Shown piece by piece: positions 54,473 through 63,893 of a stretch of DNA of 64,000 nt (its first letter is position 1; each line of letters starts with the position of its first letter). The notes under the pieces were generated by a model. That model had not been told where the DNA came from. It ran no database searches and saw only the letters and a list, made by a program, of their open reading frames with translations. The stretch is taken from contig NZ_SNWE01000008.1 in the NCBI RefSeq assembly GCF_004362395.1, positions 62,001 through 126,000 on the forward strand, given 5' to 3'. The position numbers were made by a program, and so were the translations under genes. This DNA is from Salegentibacter sp. 24. Lineage in GTDB: Bacteria; Bacteroidota; Bacteroidia; Flavobacteriales; Flavobacteriaceae.

Positions 54473-55722
54473 AAGCAGAAATAATTACCATTGGAGATGA
54501 GATCCTGATCGGCCAAATTATAGATACCAATTCGGCATTTATCGCCAAGGAATTGAATAAGATCGGTATTTCGGTAAAACAGATATCCACGGTTGAAGAT
54601 GAAAAAAGCCATGTCCTGGCAGCTTTAAGTGAAGCGAAAAATCGCGCGGATATTATTATTATCACAGGCGGTCTGGGTCCTACCAAAGATGATATCACCA
54701 AAGAGTGCCTATGTGAATTTTTTGGAGATAAGCTCGTTATGAATCAGAGTGTACTTCAACATATAGAATTTCTTTTTGAAAAATATATAGACACGCCTAT
54801 TTCCGATTTAAACCGAAAGCAGGCCATGCTTCCTTCTAAAGCTCTTGCGCTAAAGAACAAATACGGTACCGCCTCGGGAATGTGGTTTAAAAGCGATGCT
54901 AAAGTTTATGTTTCTCTTCCCGGGGTTCCTTATGAAATGAAAGCTTTAATTCAGGACGAGGTAGTGCCAAGGCTTCAGCAAAGTTTTAAAAGGCCGGTTA
55001 TTTTACATAAGACCGTGCTGACTTATGGAATGGGTGAAAGTGCCATTGCAGATAAAATTGAAGATTGGGAAAATGCGTTGCCACCATATATTAGGCTTGC
55101 TTATTTACCGAATCTTGGGCGCGTACGTTTGCGTTTAACAGCCAAAGGTGATAATGAAGAGCATCTTAAAAACAGCGTGGAAAGTCTAATAACGGATCTT
55201 CACGGACTTATAGGTGATATTATTGTGGGTTTTGAGGATGAGGATCCTATAGAAGTTCAAATTTCCCGAATGCTAAAACAACAGAATGCAACTATTGCTA
55301 CGGCGGAGAGTTGTACCGGGGGTAAAATAGCCAGTTTATTTGCAACTCCTCCGGGTGCTTCCACCTATTTTAAGGGAAGTGTGGTGAGCTACGCTACCAC
55401 TTCTAAGGAGGAGATTCTAAAAATAGATAAAAAACTTATCGAAGAACATTCAGTGGTAAGTGAAGAAGTGGCCATTGCGATGGCTAAAAATGTAAAAGAT
55501 CTTTTTAAAAGCGATTATGCAATTTCCACAACGGGAAATGCCGGTCCTTCAAAAGGAGATAGCGAGGCTGAGATTGGGACGGTATTTATTGGAGTTGCAA
55601 CTCCGGATGGAGTTTATGCTAAAAAATTTATTTTTGGGAACCATCGCGAGAAAGTTATTGGCAAAGCAGTGAATAAAAGTATGGAATTGATTCGAGAAGA
55701 ACTGTTTCGACGAAATAAATAA
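54469..55722 (+). CDS. cinA: CinA family protein (nicotinamide-nucleotide pathway)
   Basis: A 417-residue two-domain protein. The N-terminal MoCF-like domain begins [20 protein letters not shown] and has [11 protein letters not shown] near residue 65 (COG1058, ADP-ribose pyrophosphatase in some members). The C-terminal PncC-like domain has [22 protein letters not shown] near residue 275 with the nucleophile Ser, and [24 protein letters not shown]. PncC is nicotinamide mononucleotide deamidase, which recycles pyridine nucleotides. Last gene of the operon that starts at 51763. Confidence 0.95.
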   Translation: MKAEIITIGDEILIGQIIDTNSAFIAKELNKIGISVKQISTVEDEKSHVLAALSEAKNRADIIIITGGLGPTKDDITKECLCEFFGDKLVMNQSVLQHIEFLFEKYIDTPISDLNRKQAMLPSKALALKNKYGTASGMWFKSDAKVYVSLPGVPYEMKALIQDEVVPRLQQSFKRPVILHKTVLTYGMGESAIADKIEDWENALPPYIRLAYLPNLGRVRLRLTAKGDNEEHLKNSVESLITDLHGLIGDIIVGFEDEDPIEVQISRMLKQQNATIATAESCTGGKIASLFATPPGASTYFKGSVVSYATTSKEEILKIDKKLIEEHSVVSEEVAIAMAKNVKDLFKSDYAISTTGNAGPSKGDSEAEIGTVFIGVATPDGVYAKKFIFGNHREKVIGKAVNKSMELIREELFRRNK

Positions 55723-56056
55723 GCTTGGAGGAAAGATCTGACAATATCTGGTCATTTCGTTTAGAAAGGCTATTTTTAATGCCTTAAAATTTATTTCTAA
55801 GAGGTTAACCGTGCTTTTTTGAAGTTTTGAATTTCAGAAGTTCCAATATTTTATCAATTGCAATCCTTTTAATTTCCTTATAAATATGACCCGGCAGCAT
55901 TATTATTAAAGGAAAACACTGAGTTTTCTGCTAAAAAGCAACTTAGGTATTAAAATTAAAAAAACCCTGAATATTTTTCTAAATTTATATTGTTTGTTAG
56001 GTGAAAAAATCGTTAATTTGCAGCCTGTTTTGAAATAACGAGAAAAGAATAGAGCA
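55723..56056 (+). other. Intergenic stretch with rpmB promoter
   Basis: No gene in 334 bases. AAGGC (55766-55770) and GCCTT (55781-55785) make a small stem that may end the cinA transcript. ATTG at 55989-55992 and TTAATTTG at 56013-56020 with a 20-base spacer are a plausible promoter (one mismatch in the -7 element) for the ribosomal cluster, giving a leader of about 30 bases. Confidence 0.5.
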
Positions 56057-56296
56057 ATGTCAAGAGTTTGTGAACTTACTGGTAAAAGAGCAATGGTTGG
56101 GAACAATGTTTCTCACGCTATGAACAAAACCAAACGTAGATTTAATGCCAATTTGGTAAAGAAACGTTTTTTTATTCCTGAGGAAGATAAATGGGTCACT
56201 TTAAAGGTATCTACATCTGCACTTAAAGATATTAATAAAAAAGGCATCTCTGCTGTAATTAAAGAAGCAAGAGAAAAAGGATTTTTGAAGAAGTAA
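56057..56296 (+). CDS. rpmB: 50S ribosomal protein L28
   Basis: A 79-residue ribosomal protein. SRVCELTGKRAMVGNNVSHAMNKTKRRFNANL is the family signature; the C-terminus (ISAVIKEAREKGFLKK) is as in other Bacteroidota. The N-terminal Cys is the only one left of the zinc-binding set found in some bacteria, so this is a zinc-free form. First gene of the rpmB-rpmG-DUF4295 cluster. Confidence 0.97.
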   Translation: MSRVCELTGKRAMVGNNVSHAMNKTKRRFNANLVKKRFFIPEEDKWVTLKVSTSALKDINKKGISAVIKEAREKGFLKK

Positions 56297-56321
56297 TCCT
56301 TAAGCATAAAAACACATTACA

Positions 56322-56504
56322 ATGGCAAAGAAAGGAAACAGGGTACAGGTTATACTAGAGTGTACAGAGCATAAAGCAACCGGAAAACCGGGAACTTCAC
56401 GTTACATATCTACCAAGAATAAAAAGAATACACCGGATAGATTGGAGCTAAAGAAATTTAATCCAATCCTTAAGAAAATGACGGTTCATAAAGAGATAAA
56501 ATAA
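56322..56504 (+). CDS. rpmG: 50S ribosomal protein L33
   Basis: A 60-residue ribosomal protein. [36 protein letters not shown] is characteristic; the CxxC pairs that bind zinc in other L33 forms are absent. 25 bases downstream of rpmB and 7 bases upstream of the DUF4295 gene, so one transcript. Confidence 0.97.
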   Translation: MAKKGNRVQVILECTEHKATGKPGTSRYISTKNKKNTPDRLELKKFNPILKKMTVHKEIK

Positions 56505-56511
56505 TTAAGTT

Positions 56512-56664
56512 ATGGCTAAGAAATCAGTAGCATCGATACAAACAGGGTCTAAGAGATTGACCAAAGCAATAAAAATGGTTAAATCTCCAAAGTCTGGTGC
56601 CTATACTTTTGTTGAACAAATAATGGCTCCGGAAGACGTGAATGACTTTTTGAAGAAAAAGTAA
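56512..56664 (+). CDS. DUF4295 family small protein
   Basis: A 50-residue basic protein read directly from the sequence: MAKKSVASIQTGSKRLTKAI at the start and APEDVNDFLKKK at the end. It matches the DUF4295 family of Bacteroidota, always next to rpmB and rpmG. This conserved place and the basic charge suggest a ribosome-associated protein; the function is not established. Confidence 0.88.
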   Translation: MAKKSVASIQTGSKRLTKAIKMVKSPKSGAYTFVEQIMAPEDVNDFLKKK

Positions 56665-56694
56665 TTCGAACAAACTTCCTTGAAAACATTTACG

Positions 56695-56723
56695 AAGCCG
56701 TCTGGATAACCTCTGGACGGCTT
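56695..56723 (+). terminator. Intrinsic terminator of the rpmB cluster
   Basis: AAGCCGTC pairs with GACGGCTT across an inner small stem (GG-ATAA-CC), followed by TTTCTTTTT. It lies 31 bases after the DUF4295 stop and before ftsY, so ftsY probably has its own promoter. Confidence 0.8.
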
Positions 56724-56801
56724 TTTCTTTTTATGTATATTTACAACTGAAAATTTCGGATAAACAGTTCCGGAATTTGTTGATTTTAAACCTTCCAATA
56801 A

Positions 56802-57755
56802 ATGAGTTTATTTAAAAAGATATTTTCAAAAGACAAAAAGGAAAACCTTGATAAAGGGCTGGAGAAAACCACAACCAGCTTTATGTCTAAAATGAGTAAG
56901 GCTGTAGCCGGAAAAACCAAAGTAGATGAAGAGGTTTTAGATGATCTTGAAAACGTGCTGGTTAGTAGCGATGTGGGAGTGGCAACAACCATTAAAATTA
57001 TTAATCGAATTGAAGATCGAGTTGCCCGCGATAAATACCTGGGTACTGATGAGCTTAATAGGATACTTCGCGAAGAGATTGCCGGACTATTATCTGAGTC
57101 TGAAACAGGTGAAGCAGCAAATATTCAATTGCCGGATGTAAAACCATACGTTATAATGGTAGTTGGCGTAAATGGTGTGGGTAAAACCACAACTATTGGG
57201 AAACTAGCTCACCAGTTCAAAAACGCCGGAAAAAAGGTGGTTTTAGGTGCGGCCGATACTTTTAGGGCTGCAGCTATAGATCAATTACAGATTTGGGCCG
57301 ATAGAACCGATGTGCCGATTGTAAGGCAAAGTATGGGTAGTGATCCTGCTTCCGTTGCTTTTGATACCGTGCAAAGTGCTGTAAAGCAAGAGGCTGATGT
57401 TGTACTAATCGATACTGCAGGAAGATTGCATAACAAAGTGAATTTAATGAACGAACTGACAAAAGTGAAGCGCGTAATGCAAAAGGTGATTCCTGGTGCT
57501 CCTCATGAGGTTTTGCTGGTACTGGATGGTTCTACCGGTCAAAATGCTTTTGAGCAAGCCAAACAGTTTACTGCGGCTACAGAAGTAACTTCACTTGCCG
57601 TGACAAAACTTGACGGTACCGCCAAAGGAGGGGTGGTCATTGGCATCAGCGATCAATTTAAAATTCCTGTAAAATATATAGGAGTAGGTGAGGGCGTAGA
57701 AGATTTGCAGGTATTCAATAAATACGAATTTGTAGATTCTTTCTTTAAACAATAA
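56802..57755 (+). CDS. ftsY: Signal recognition particle receptor FtsY
   Basis: GTPase receptor that docks the SRP-ribosome complex at the membrane. The 317-residue protein lacks the long acidic A domain of E. coli FtsY and begins with a short basic amphipathic helix (SLFKKIFSKDKKENL), as in other Bacteroidota. G1 GVNGVGKTT near residue 123, the DTFRAAAIDQL insertion, DTAGRLHN near 205 and TKLDGTAKGG near 268 are all intact. Its RNA partner is encoded at 38862. Confidence 0.97.
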   Translation: MSLFKKIFSKDKKENLDKGLEKTTTSFMSKMSKAVAGKTKVDEEVLDDLENVLVSSDVGVATTIKIINRIEDRVARDKYLGTDELNRILREEIAGLLSESETGEAANIQLPDVKPYVIMVVGVNGVGKTTTIGKLAHQFKNAGKKVVLGAADTFRAAAIDQLQIWADRTDVPIVRQSMGSDPASVAFDTVQSAVKQEADVVLIDTAGRLHNKVNLMNELTKVKRVMQKVIPGAPHEVLLVLDGSTGQNAFEQAKQFTAATEVTSLAVTKLDGTAKGGVVIGISDQFKIPVKYIGVGEGVEDLQVFNKYEFVDSFFKQ

Positions 57756-57848
57756 ACTGGCCGAATCACGGAAATAAGAATTTGTAAGATGCTGGTTAAG
57801 ATTTATAGTTAGCGATATAGTACACTATAGCTTAAAATATATAGATAA

Positions 57849-59462
57849 ATGAAAAGATTTTTTTTACTTTTCTTACTTCCTGCTATATTTTCCTGTGGGA
57901 ATGATAAAAATTCTAAAGAAAAAAATACTGGAACCCTTGATTCTCTTAAAACAGAAGAAAAGTTTAAAGTTTTAGATTCTGAAAATATCTCGCAAGATTC
58001 TCTTTGGGCTCCTTTTGAAAGGGATTTGGCCGAGTTTTCTGAAAAAAAATACGAAGCAATAAAACCGCTTATTTTCGATAAAAATATTCCTGAAATCCAA
58101 AAAGTCATAAAAAGTGGCGATCTTACTTACGAGGAACTTTCCTTGTTTTACCTTTACCGCATCAAGGAATTTGATCGTGAAAATGAACTCTCGCTAAATT
58201 CGGTCATTTCTCTCAATCCAAACTTACTAAAAGAAGCTCGGGAAAAAGATGAGCGAATAAATAATTTCGAAGAGAACCATTTGATCACTGGAATTCCTGT
58301 TTTGCTAAAGGATAATATCAACACGCAAAATATGGCGACTACCGCCGGCGCGATTGCCTTGCAGAACAATCGAACTGAGGATGCTTTTATCGTTGAGAAA
58401 TTAAAAGAAAACGGCGCGTTAATATTAGGTAAGGCCAATCTCAGCGAATGGGCCTATTTCTTTTGCAGCGAATGCCCCAGCGGATATTCGGCCATTGGCG
58501 GGCAAACCTTAAATCCTTACGGAAGAATGATTTTTGATACTGGCGGTTCCAGTTCCGGTAGTGCGGTTGCCGTGGCGGCTAATCTTGCTCCGGTAGCGGT
58601 AGGTTCAGAGACCTCAGGTTCCATTCTTTCTCCTTCCAGTCAGAACTCGGTAGTGGGATTAAAACCAACTATCGGGAATTTAAGCCGGGGTGGAATAGTT
58701 CCCATTTCGAGTTTTCTCGATACCCCCGGGCCTATTACAAAATCGGTGATCGACAACGCGATCTTATATTCGGCAATGACCGGTGAGGATCCTGAAGATC
58801 CACTTTCCGTAGAAGTAAAGAATACTGACTTTAATTTTGAAAGTACAAACCTGGTAGGAAAACGCTTTGGTGCCTTTAAGCAATTGATGGAAGCTGATTC
58901 TTTATACAAGCGCGCAATAAATGATCTTAAAAATGCCGGAGCCGAAATCGTGGAGTTTGAAGCCGCGGACATTCAGCTGGAGAATTTTCTGCGTTTGTTA
59001 AGCCTGGATATGAAAAATGATCTGCCGGAATATTTTGAAAATTATGGAGACGAAACCCGATTTACTTCTGTAAAGGATATTGTGAATTTCAATATTGAAG
59101 ATTCTATTACCAGAATGCCTTACGGCCAGGCCCTTTTTGAAGGAATTTTACGGGAATCTGCTGACTCCAGCTACCTAGCTTCCTTAAAAAGCAACTTAAG
59201 GGAAAAAGGAAAGGCGTATTTTGACCTACCTATGCGGGAGTATCAATTAGATGGGATTTTATCTATTAATAATTATCATGCCGGTTTTGCGGCGGTGGCC
59301 CATTACCCTGCGATTACCGTGCCTATGGGATATGATGATCAAGGCGCACCAAAGGGCTTGACTTTCTTCGCAAAATCCTCTCAAGAAGATAAACTTTATC
59401 AATGGGCCTATGTCTATGAGCAAGCTTCTATCCGCCGAAAATCTCCAAAAAAATATAAGTAA
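57849..59462 (+). CDS. Amidase-signature lipoprotein
   Basis: A 537-residue lipoprotein (lipobox FSC, Cys16) with the amidase signature fold. The catalytic triad motifs are visible: Lys in GIPVLLKDNIN near residue 155, cis-Ser in SETSGSI near 255 and the nucleophile Ser in this region, with DTGGSSSGSAVAVAANLAP near 231. It hydrolyses an amide bond outside the cytoplasm; substrate unknown. The membrane-protein gene begins at the next base after its stop. Confidence 0.88.
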   Translation: MKRFFLLFLLPAIFSCGNDKNSKEKNTGTLDSLKTEEKFKVLDSENISQDSLWAPFERDLAEFSEKKYEAIKPLIFDKNIPEIQKVIKSGDLTYEELSLFYLYRIKEFDRENELSLNSVISLNPNLLKEAREKDERINNFEENHLITGIPVLLKDNINTQNMATTAGAIALQNNRTEDAFIVEKLKENGALILGKANLSEWAYFFCSECPSGYSAIGGQTLNPYGRMIFDTGGSSSGSAVAVAANLAPVAVGSETSGSILSPSSQNSVVGLKPTIGNLSRGGIVPISSFLDTPGPITKSVIDNAILYSAMTGEDPEDPLSVEVKNTDFNFESTNLVGKRFGAFKQLMEADSLYKRAINDLKNAGAEIVEFEAADIQLENFLRLLSLDMKNDLPEYFENYGDETRFTSVKDIVNFNIEDSITRMPYGQALFEGILRESADSSYLASLKSNLREKGKAYFDLPMREYQLDGILSINNYHAGFAAVAHYPAITVPMGYDDQGAPKGLTFFAKSSQEDKLYQWAYVYEQASIRRKSPKKYK

Positions 59463-59744
59463 ATGAAACAACGGAATTTGAAAGCCCTCATAAGCAAGAT
59501 CATTTTCTTTTACAGCATATTTTACGGCGCGATGAAGATCATTGCCGTATTATTTCAGGATGCCTGGGCCTTGCCTAATCTTATTTTGGCCATTCCGTTC
59601 GTGATCTTTGCTGTGATTGGTGGCATAATGCTTAAACAAGATACCTATTCCTGGATTTATGTGGGCGCCGGGGTAATTGTAATAAGTATTGTTCGCTATT
59701 TTGAAATGCAGTGGGTGCAGCAATTGCACCAGTATTTTAGTTAA
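59463..59744 (+). CDS. Small membrane protein of unknown function
   Basis: A 93-residue protein with three hydrophobic segments (near 12-30, 38-57 and 63-82) and few charged residues. No family recognised. It follows the amidase gene without a gap (TAA-ATG) and precedes the aminotransferase gene by 11 bases, so it sits inside an operon, which supports its being real. Role unknown. Confidence 0.7.
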   Translation: MKQRNLKALISKIIFFYSIFYGAMKIIAVLFQDAWALPNLILAIPFVIFAVIGGIMLKQDTYSWIYVGAGVIVISIVRYFEMQWVQQLHQYFS

Positions 59745-59755
59745 ATTTTGCTGTT

Positions 59756-60616
59756 ATGAAACCTGAAAAAAAGTATCCTTCGGAAGTTTATTTAAATGGA
59801 AAATGGCTAAAACCCGATGAGGCTTTTATTTCAGTATTTGACCGGGCATTTATGTTCGGTGACGGAATTTATGAAGTAACTCCATTTTATAAAGGAAAAG
59901 CTTTCAAACAGAAAGAACACCTCAAGCGCTTACAGTATTGTCTGGACCAGATACAGGTTGCTTTTGATGCATTTACCCTGGAACAATTGATGTACGAGGC
60001 CATAGACCGCACTAAATTGAATGATGCTGATGCGGCGGTTTATATCCAGGTCAGCAGGGGAGTTGCAGCAAGGAGCCATTTTGTTCCCGAAAATATACAA
60101 ACTACTGTCTTGCTGTATGCCTTTCCAGTGACCTTAGAAGGTTTTGAAAAGAAAACCTGGAAAGTAATTGCCACGGAAGATAAGCGCTGGCATCGTTGCG
60201 ATATTAAATCGACAGCGCTTTTAGCCAATGTTATGGCAAACGAAGAGGCTATAGCTGCAGGTTTTGCTGAAAACCTCCTGGTGCGCAAAGGTTATTTTAC
60301 CGAAGGTTCTCATTCCAGCCTGTTTTTTGTCAAATATGGTGTGGTACATACTCATCCTGAAGGCCATAAGATCCTCTCTGGAATTACCCGGACCGAAGTG
60401 ATCAACATCTGTGCTGATTTAAAGATCAAGCTTGTTGAAAAAGCCGTCCATATAGATGAACTGGTAGAAGTAGAAGAAATTTTTGTCACAGGCACCACTA
60501 CGCAAATTATTCCTATAAGCTCCGTGACCCATCAGGATAAAAAAGTTTACTCCGCCCGAAAAGACAGCGTCACCAAAAAATTACAAGAGGTTTTTATTAA
60601 GAGAACGAGGGGCTAA
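59756..60616 (+). CDS. Class IV aminotransferase, D-amino-acid transaminase-like
   Basis: A 286-residue PLP enzyme. SVFDRAFMFGDGIYEV near residue 26 opens the fold, VSRGVAARSHFVP near 99 is typical of D-alanine transaminases, and RCDIKSTALLANVMANEEA near 147 carries the PLP-binding Lys151. It probably makes D-amino acids (D-Ala, D-Glu) for the cell wall; a branched-chain role is less likely. Third gene after the amidase and the small membrane protein on one transcript. Confidence 0.85.
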   Translation: MKPEKKYPSEVYLNGKWLKPDEAFISVFDRAFMFGDGIYEVTPFYKGKAFKQKEHLKRLQYCLDQIQVAFDAFTLEQLMYEAIDRTKLNDADAAVYIQVSRGVAARSHFVPENIQTTVLLYAFPVTLEGFEKKTWKVIATEDKRWHRCDIKSTALLANVMANEEAIAAGFAENLLVRKGYFTEGSHSSLFFVKYGVVHTHPEGHKILSGITRTEVINICADLKIKLVEKAVHIDELVEVEEIFVTGTTTQIIPISSVTHQDKKVYSARKDSVTKKLQEVFIKRTRG

Positions 60617-60702
60617 AAATCTTACTTATCGGTATAAAAACTATATAATTTAATAAAATTGCTTTCTTAAGGCAGTGTGTGCTACTATGTGTTTTTTTGA
60701 AA

Positions 60703-62157
60703 TTATTCTTTAATAAATTTTTTGTAATGCTCGTAGCGTAAAAATATATCTTTTACGTAGTTGTATGGTTCTGTGCCTCTCACAAAACCATATTTAACCA
60801 CCTCATCAAGATAGTATTTCTTATCTTTTAATTTCAGTATATATTCTTCTACATTGCCATCCCAAATATTCGGGTTTTTACCATTCTTTTCGGCCAATCG
60901 CATAGCATCAAACACATGACCGGCGCCGCAGTTGAATGCCGCTAAAGTGAATTTTACTTTTTGGATTGAATCTTTTACGGCTTCAAAATTATCACGCATT
61001 TTATCTAAATACTTTACGCCTCCCCTTAAATTCTCCGCCGGATTGTAATTGTTGCTAACCTTAACTTCTTTTGCCGTATCAGGCATCAGTTGTATAAGTC
61101 CGGAGGCACCCGCCCAGGACTCCGCATTGGGATCAAATCTGGATTCCTGATATACCTGGGAAGAAAGAAAACGCCAATCCCATCCTATTTTAGAGGCATT
61201 TTCTTTAATAATACCATCGTATTTACTTATTTTATTACTGTTTTTGCTATAAAAATCGCTTTTAATCCTGCTCCTGTTAGATCTGGTGTTTTTAAAATAT
61301 TTATTATAAATAACATAATAATCGTCGAGATTTTTTTCTTTTTCTATCCATTTGTTTATCGCCTTAAGTAAGTCCGGTGAATTCTTTCTTACTGCCCAGG
61401 CTATACGTTGAGAAAACGAAACTCTGGTTTCAATGTTTAGTATGGGATAGTAAGTTTTATTTATGGAGGCTATATTGTAATCAGCAATGGTCCTTTCAAT
61501 TTCCCCATCCACTACCATTCTAATTATTTCATCTGTAGGAACATTTCCTTTAATATGTTCTATCGGAATGTCGGCACCAATCTCATCCTGTAAGTTTTTA
61601 AGTCTTTCAGCATAGGATGAATTCTCTCTAACCCACACGGTATCGTTTATTAATTCAAGTGTATTTGAAATTAATTGTTTATCGATTTTGTAGCCGGGTA
61701 GTGAGCGCCAATTATCAGGCATTCGCTGTACAAGAGCCTGGTGTGTTACGTAATGGTTTTTTGTAAAACTTACGAGTTTTTTTCTGGGTTCAGTAATTGT
61801 CAAACCATAGGCAATTAGATCACCTTTACCATTGTTGAGCATCTCAAATAGGTCATCGATATCTTCAGCTATTGTGATTTTCAGTTTTAAGTCTAAGTTT
61901 TTGGCCAGGCGGGATAATAATTCATACTCAAAGCCCATAGGCACTCCTTTGTACAAAAAATAGCTCGTGGAATTGTATATGGTTATCGCATGTAAAACGC
62001 CATCTTCTTTTATGGCTTCTAAATCTTTAAAAGTTTTATAAGGTTTAGTATCCAGTTTGGCTCCAATCATTCCATCACCGGAATCCCTATCCCCTTTAGA
62101 ACAACTTGAAAAAATTATTAAAGCAACAATGAAAAAAGCGCTCCTTTTTAAATTCAT
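60703..62157 (-). CDS. mltF: MltF-like lytic transglycosylase with SBP domain
   Basis: A 484-residue lipoprotein (lipobox FSSC, Cys19). Residues about 45-295 are a solute-binding-protein-type domain (FLYKGVPMGFEYELLSRLAKNLDL), and about 320-440 an SLT domain with the catalytic Glu338 in QVYQESRFDPNAESWAGASG and LIQLMPDTAKEV after it. This is the MltF architecture: a murein lytic transglycosylase with a regulatory domain that senses cell-wall peptides. It lies opposite the D-amino-acid transaminase gene. Confidence 0.9.
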   Translation of the reverse strand: MNLKRSAFFIVALIIFSSCSKGDRDSGDGMIGAKLDTKPYKTFKDLEAIKEDGVLHAITIYNSTSYFLYKGVPMGFEYELLSRLAKNLDLKLKITIAEDIDDLFEMLNNGKGDLIAYGLTITEPRKKLVSFTKNHYVTHQALVQRMPDNWRSLPGYKIDKQLISNTLELINDTVWVRENSSYAERLKNLQDEIGADIPIEHIKGNVPTDEIIRMVVDGEIERTIADYNIASINKTYYPILNIETRVSFSQRIAWAVRKNSPDLLKAINKWIEKEKNLDDYYVIYNKYFKNTRSNRSRIKSDFYSKNSNKISKYDGIIKENASKIGWDWRFLSSQVYQESRFDPNAESWAGASGLIQLMPDTAKEVKVSNNYNPAENLRGGVKYLDKMRDNFEAVKDSIQKVKFTLAAFNCGAGHVFDAMRLAEKNGKNPNIWDGNVEEYILKLKDKKYYLDEVVKYGFVRGTEPYNYVKDIFLRYEHYKKFIKE

Positions 62158-62345
62158 AGCCTACAAAATACAAATAAACAGATGAACTATACAAATCTTT
62201 GTTAAATAGTTAAATATTCGATACCTCTATATAGGTGAGTTGTTTCCTGTAATGACCATTAGCAAAACCCTTAATGGTCTCTGTTAACAATTGTTACTGG
62301 AAAAAACAATTATTTGCGATTTTAGGCCGTAAGTTGGTGTTTACT

Positions 62346-62370
62346 TTGGCTTTGCTTAGAGCTAAGCCAA
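62346..62370. repeat. Hairpin at the 3' end of the aldo/keto reductase gene
   Basis: TTGGCTTTGC and GCTAAGCCAA pair over ten positions (one T-T mismatch) with a 5-base loop, 7 bases past the stop at 62378. The T run follows on the plus strand, opposite to the gene, so on the mRNA it is a 3' hairpin without U tract. The rest of 62158-62377 shows no gene. Confidence 0.5.
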
Positions 62371-62377
62371 TTTTTTC

Positions 62378-63220
62378 TTAAACTCTGTCTGGCCAGATGT
62401 TAGGCAATTCTCCACTAAAGCCCATTTGAGGAAGTTTATTAATTTTTTCCATTTCTACTGAAGTCAGTTCAAAATCGAATAGATCTATATTTTCTTGAAT
62501 TCTCCTGGGCGATGTAGATTTTGGGATCGCAATTACATCGTGTTGAATAATCCATCGCAAACAAACTTGTGAAACAGATTTGTCGTGCTTTTTGGCGATT
62601 GCTTTCAGGACTTCATTTTCAAATACCTTTCCTCTTGCCAAGGGGGACCAGGACTCAACTACTATATTTTGTTTTTTACAGTATTCCGTTAATTCCTGTT
62701 GCCAATAGCCTGGATGAAATTCTATTTGGTTAATTGCCGGAATAATATTGGCTGTTTGAAATAAAGCTTCTAAATGTTCCTGAAAAAAATTACTTACACC
62801 TATCGATTTTATTTTGCCTTCAGCTTGTAATTCTTCCATTGCCCGCCAGGTATCAGCATTGGTTTTTTGCCAATTGGTATAATTTTTAGCATTAGCAGGC
62901 CAGTGAATCAAATAAAGATCAATGTAGTCTAGGTCAAGTCTTTTTAGGGATTTCTCAAATTCTTTTTTGGTTGATTCATAACCTAAACTTTCACGCCATA
63001 ATTTTGTAGTTACACAAAAGTCTTCTCTTGCAACTCCGCTAGCTTTTATTCCTTTTCCAACAGCCTCTTCATTTCCATAAATGGCGGCCGTATCTATTAG
63101 CGAATAGCCACTGGAAATAGCAGTGGAGACTGCTTCAATTCCCTCCTGATCTGTAGCTTTGTAGGTGCCAAAGCCTACATTTGGTATTTTTTGTCCATCA
63201 TTTAAGTTTAATTTCTTCAT
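62378..63220 (-). CDS. Aldo/keto reductase
   Basis: A 280-residue TIM-barrel NADPH oxidoreductase. The catalytic tetrad is in place: Asp43, Tyr48 (DTAAIYGNEE), Lys73 (TKLWRE) and His106 (LIHWP). SIGVSNFF near residue 140, WSPLARGK near 195 and the NADPH-binding IPKSTSPRRIQEN near 235 are as in the family. Substrate is an aldehyde or ketone that cannot be named. A 13-base palindrome lies about 64 bases upstream of its start. Confidence 0.92.
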   Translation of the reverse strand: MKKLNLNDGQKIPNVGFGTYKATDQEGIEAVSTAISSGYSLIDTAAIYGNEEAVGKGIKASGVAREDFCVTTKLWRESLGYESTKKEFEKSLKRLDLDYIDLYLIHWPANAKNYTNWQKTNADTWRAMEELQAEGKIKSIGVSNFFQEHLEALFQTANIIPAINQIEFHPGYWQQELTEYCKKQNIVVESWSPLARGKVFENEVLKAIAKKHDKSVSQVCLRWIIQHDVIAIPKSTSPRRIQENIDLFDFELTSVEMEKINKLPQMGFSGELPNIWPDRV

Positions 63221-63283
63221 AATTCTTTCATTAAATTCTTAAACGTGTTTTTTAATAAGCCGATGTTACCACTGGTTATTTTA

Positions 63284-63296
63284 CTCGATAATCGAG
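63284..63296 (-). promoter_or_regulatory. Palindrome upstream of the aldo/keto reductase gene
   Basis: CTCGAT-A-ATCGAG is a perfect palindrome with a single central base, 63 bases before the start codon at 63220. It is a candidate operator. The gap 63221-63389 has no gene. Confidence 0.4.
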
Positions 63297-63307
63297 ATTA
63301 AATGTTC

Positions 63308-63327
63308 CATCCCAAAGCATCGGGATG
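63308..63327. repeat. Inverted repeat, possible dispersed element
   Basis: CATCCC and GGGATG flank an 8-base loop. The right side continues GCCTCG, giving GGGATGCCTCG, the same 11 bases as at 21298-21308 in the element before the DUF5606 gene. A short dispersed palindromic repeat is the likely explanation. Confidence 0.4.
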
Positions 63328-63389
63328 CCTCGAAATCAAGTGATATTTTCTAATAATAATGCTTCGTGAGCTTGCTCCGTAGTGGTTTA

Positions 63390-63893
63390 CTAAAACGAAA
63401 CACCAAAACTCTTTGATAATAACTTCTCAAGTTCCTTGAGCTCCACTATTAATTCCTGTTGGAGTTGTGATAAGGATAATTGAGACTTATCTTTCCGAAG
63501 CAACTTTTTCAATTCGAGCATTTTAAAGTGAAATGATTTGGATTGTAGTTCAATCTGTAGGGTTGCTACGTGTTTTTCAATGGCTATCTTTTTTTGTTTA
63601 ACTATATCAATCACTTCAGTGGCCTTATCAAAACTCAACTCCTTTTTTTCGAAAGATTTCAAAACGCCACACTCAAAATTGCTACATGCATTCGGTCTTT
63701 GAGAATAAATATTACAACCATTGCAGCCAAATTTATTACAGGGTAGAAAAAACATTCCATTTCCATCCGTTTCTTGAATATCCATCAACTGCCTTAATGG
63801 TGACAGCTCTTCATTATCGAGCTGTACAAAACCAATTAAAGTACCATCACAACATAAACCACAAGACAAACAGATATTTATTGGTTCACTCAT
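63390..63893 (-). CDS. YkgJ-family cysteine cluster protein
   Basis: A 167-residue protein. CLSCGLCCDG at residues 8-17, then PCNKFGCNGCNIYSQRPNACSNFECGVL near residues 51-78, gives the nine-cysteine pattern of the YkgJ/zinc- or Fe-S-binding family (PF03692). The C-terminal 80 residues form a Lys/Glu/Leu-rich coiled-coil-like helix (KKELSFDKATEVIDIVKQKK). Members may carry a metal cluster; the function is unknown. The start is at 63893; the upstream 107 bases to the window end show nothing else. Confidence 0.85.
   Translation of the reverse strand: MSEPINICLSCGLCCDGTLIGFVQLDNEELSPLRQLMDIQETDGNGMFFLPCNKFGCNGCNIYSQRPNACSNFECGVLKSFEKKELSFDKATEVIDIVKQKKIAIEKHVATLQIELQSKSFHFKMLELKKLLRKDKSQLSLSQLQQELIVELKELEKLLSKSFGVSF

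Noticed and set aside
54283-54701. Two overlapping minus-strand frames (109 and 95 codons) at the Hpt/cinA junction
   Set aside because: Antisense to two well-supported genes that overlap by ATGA; no protein features of their own.
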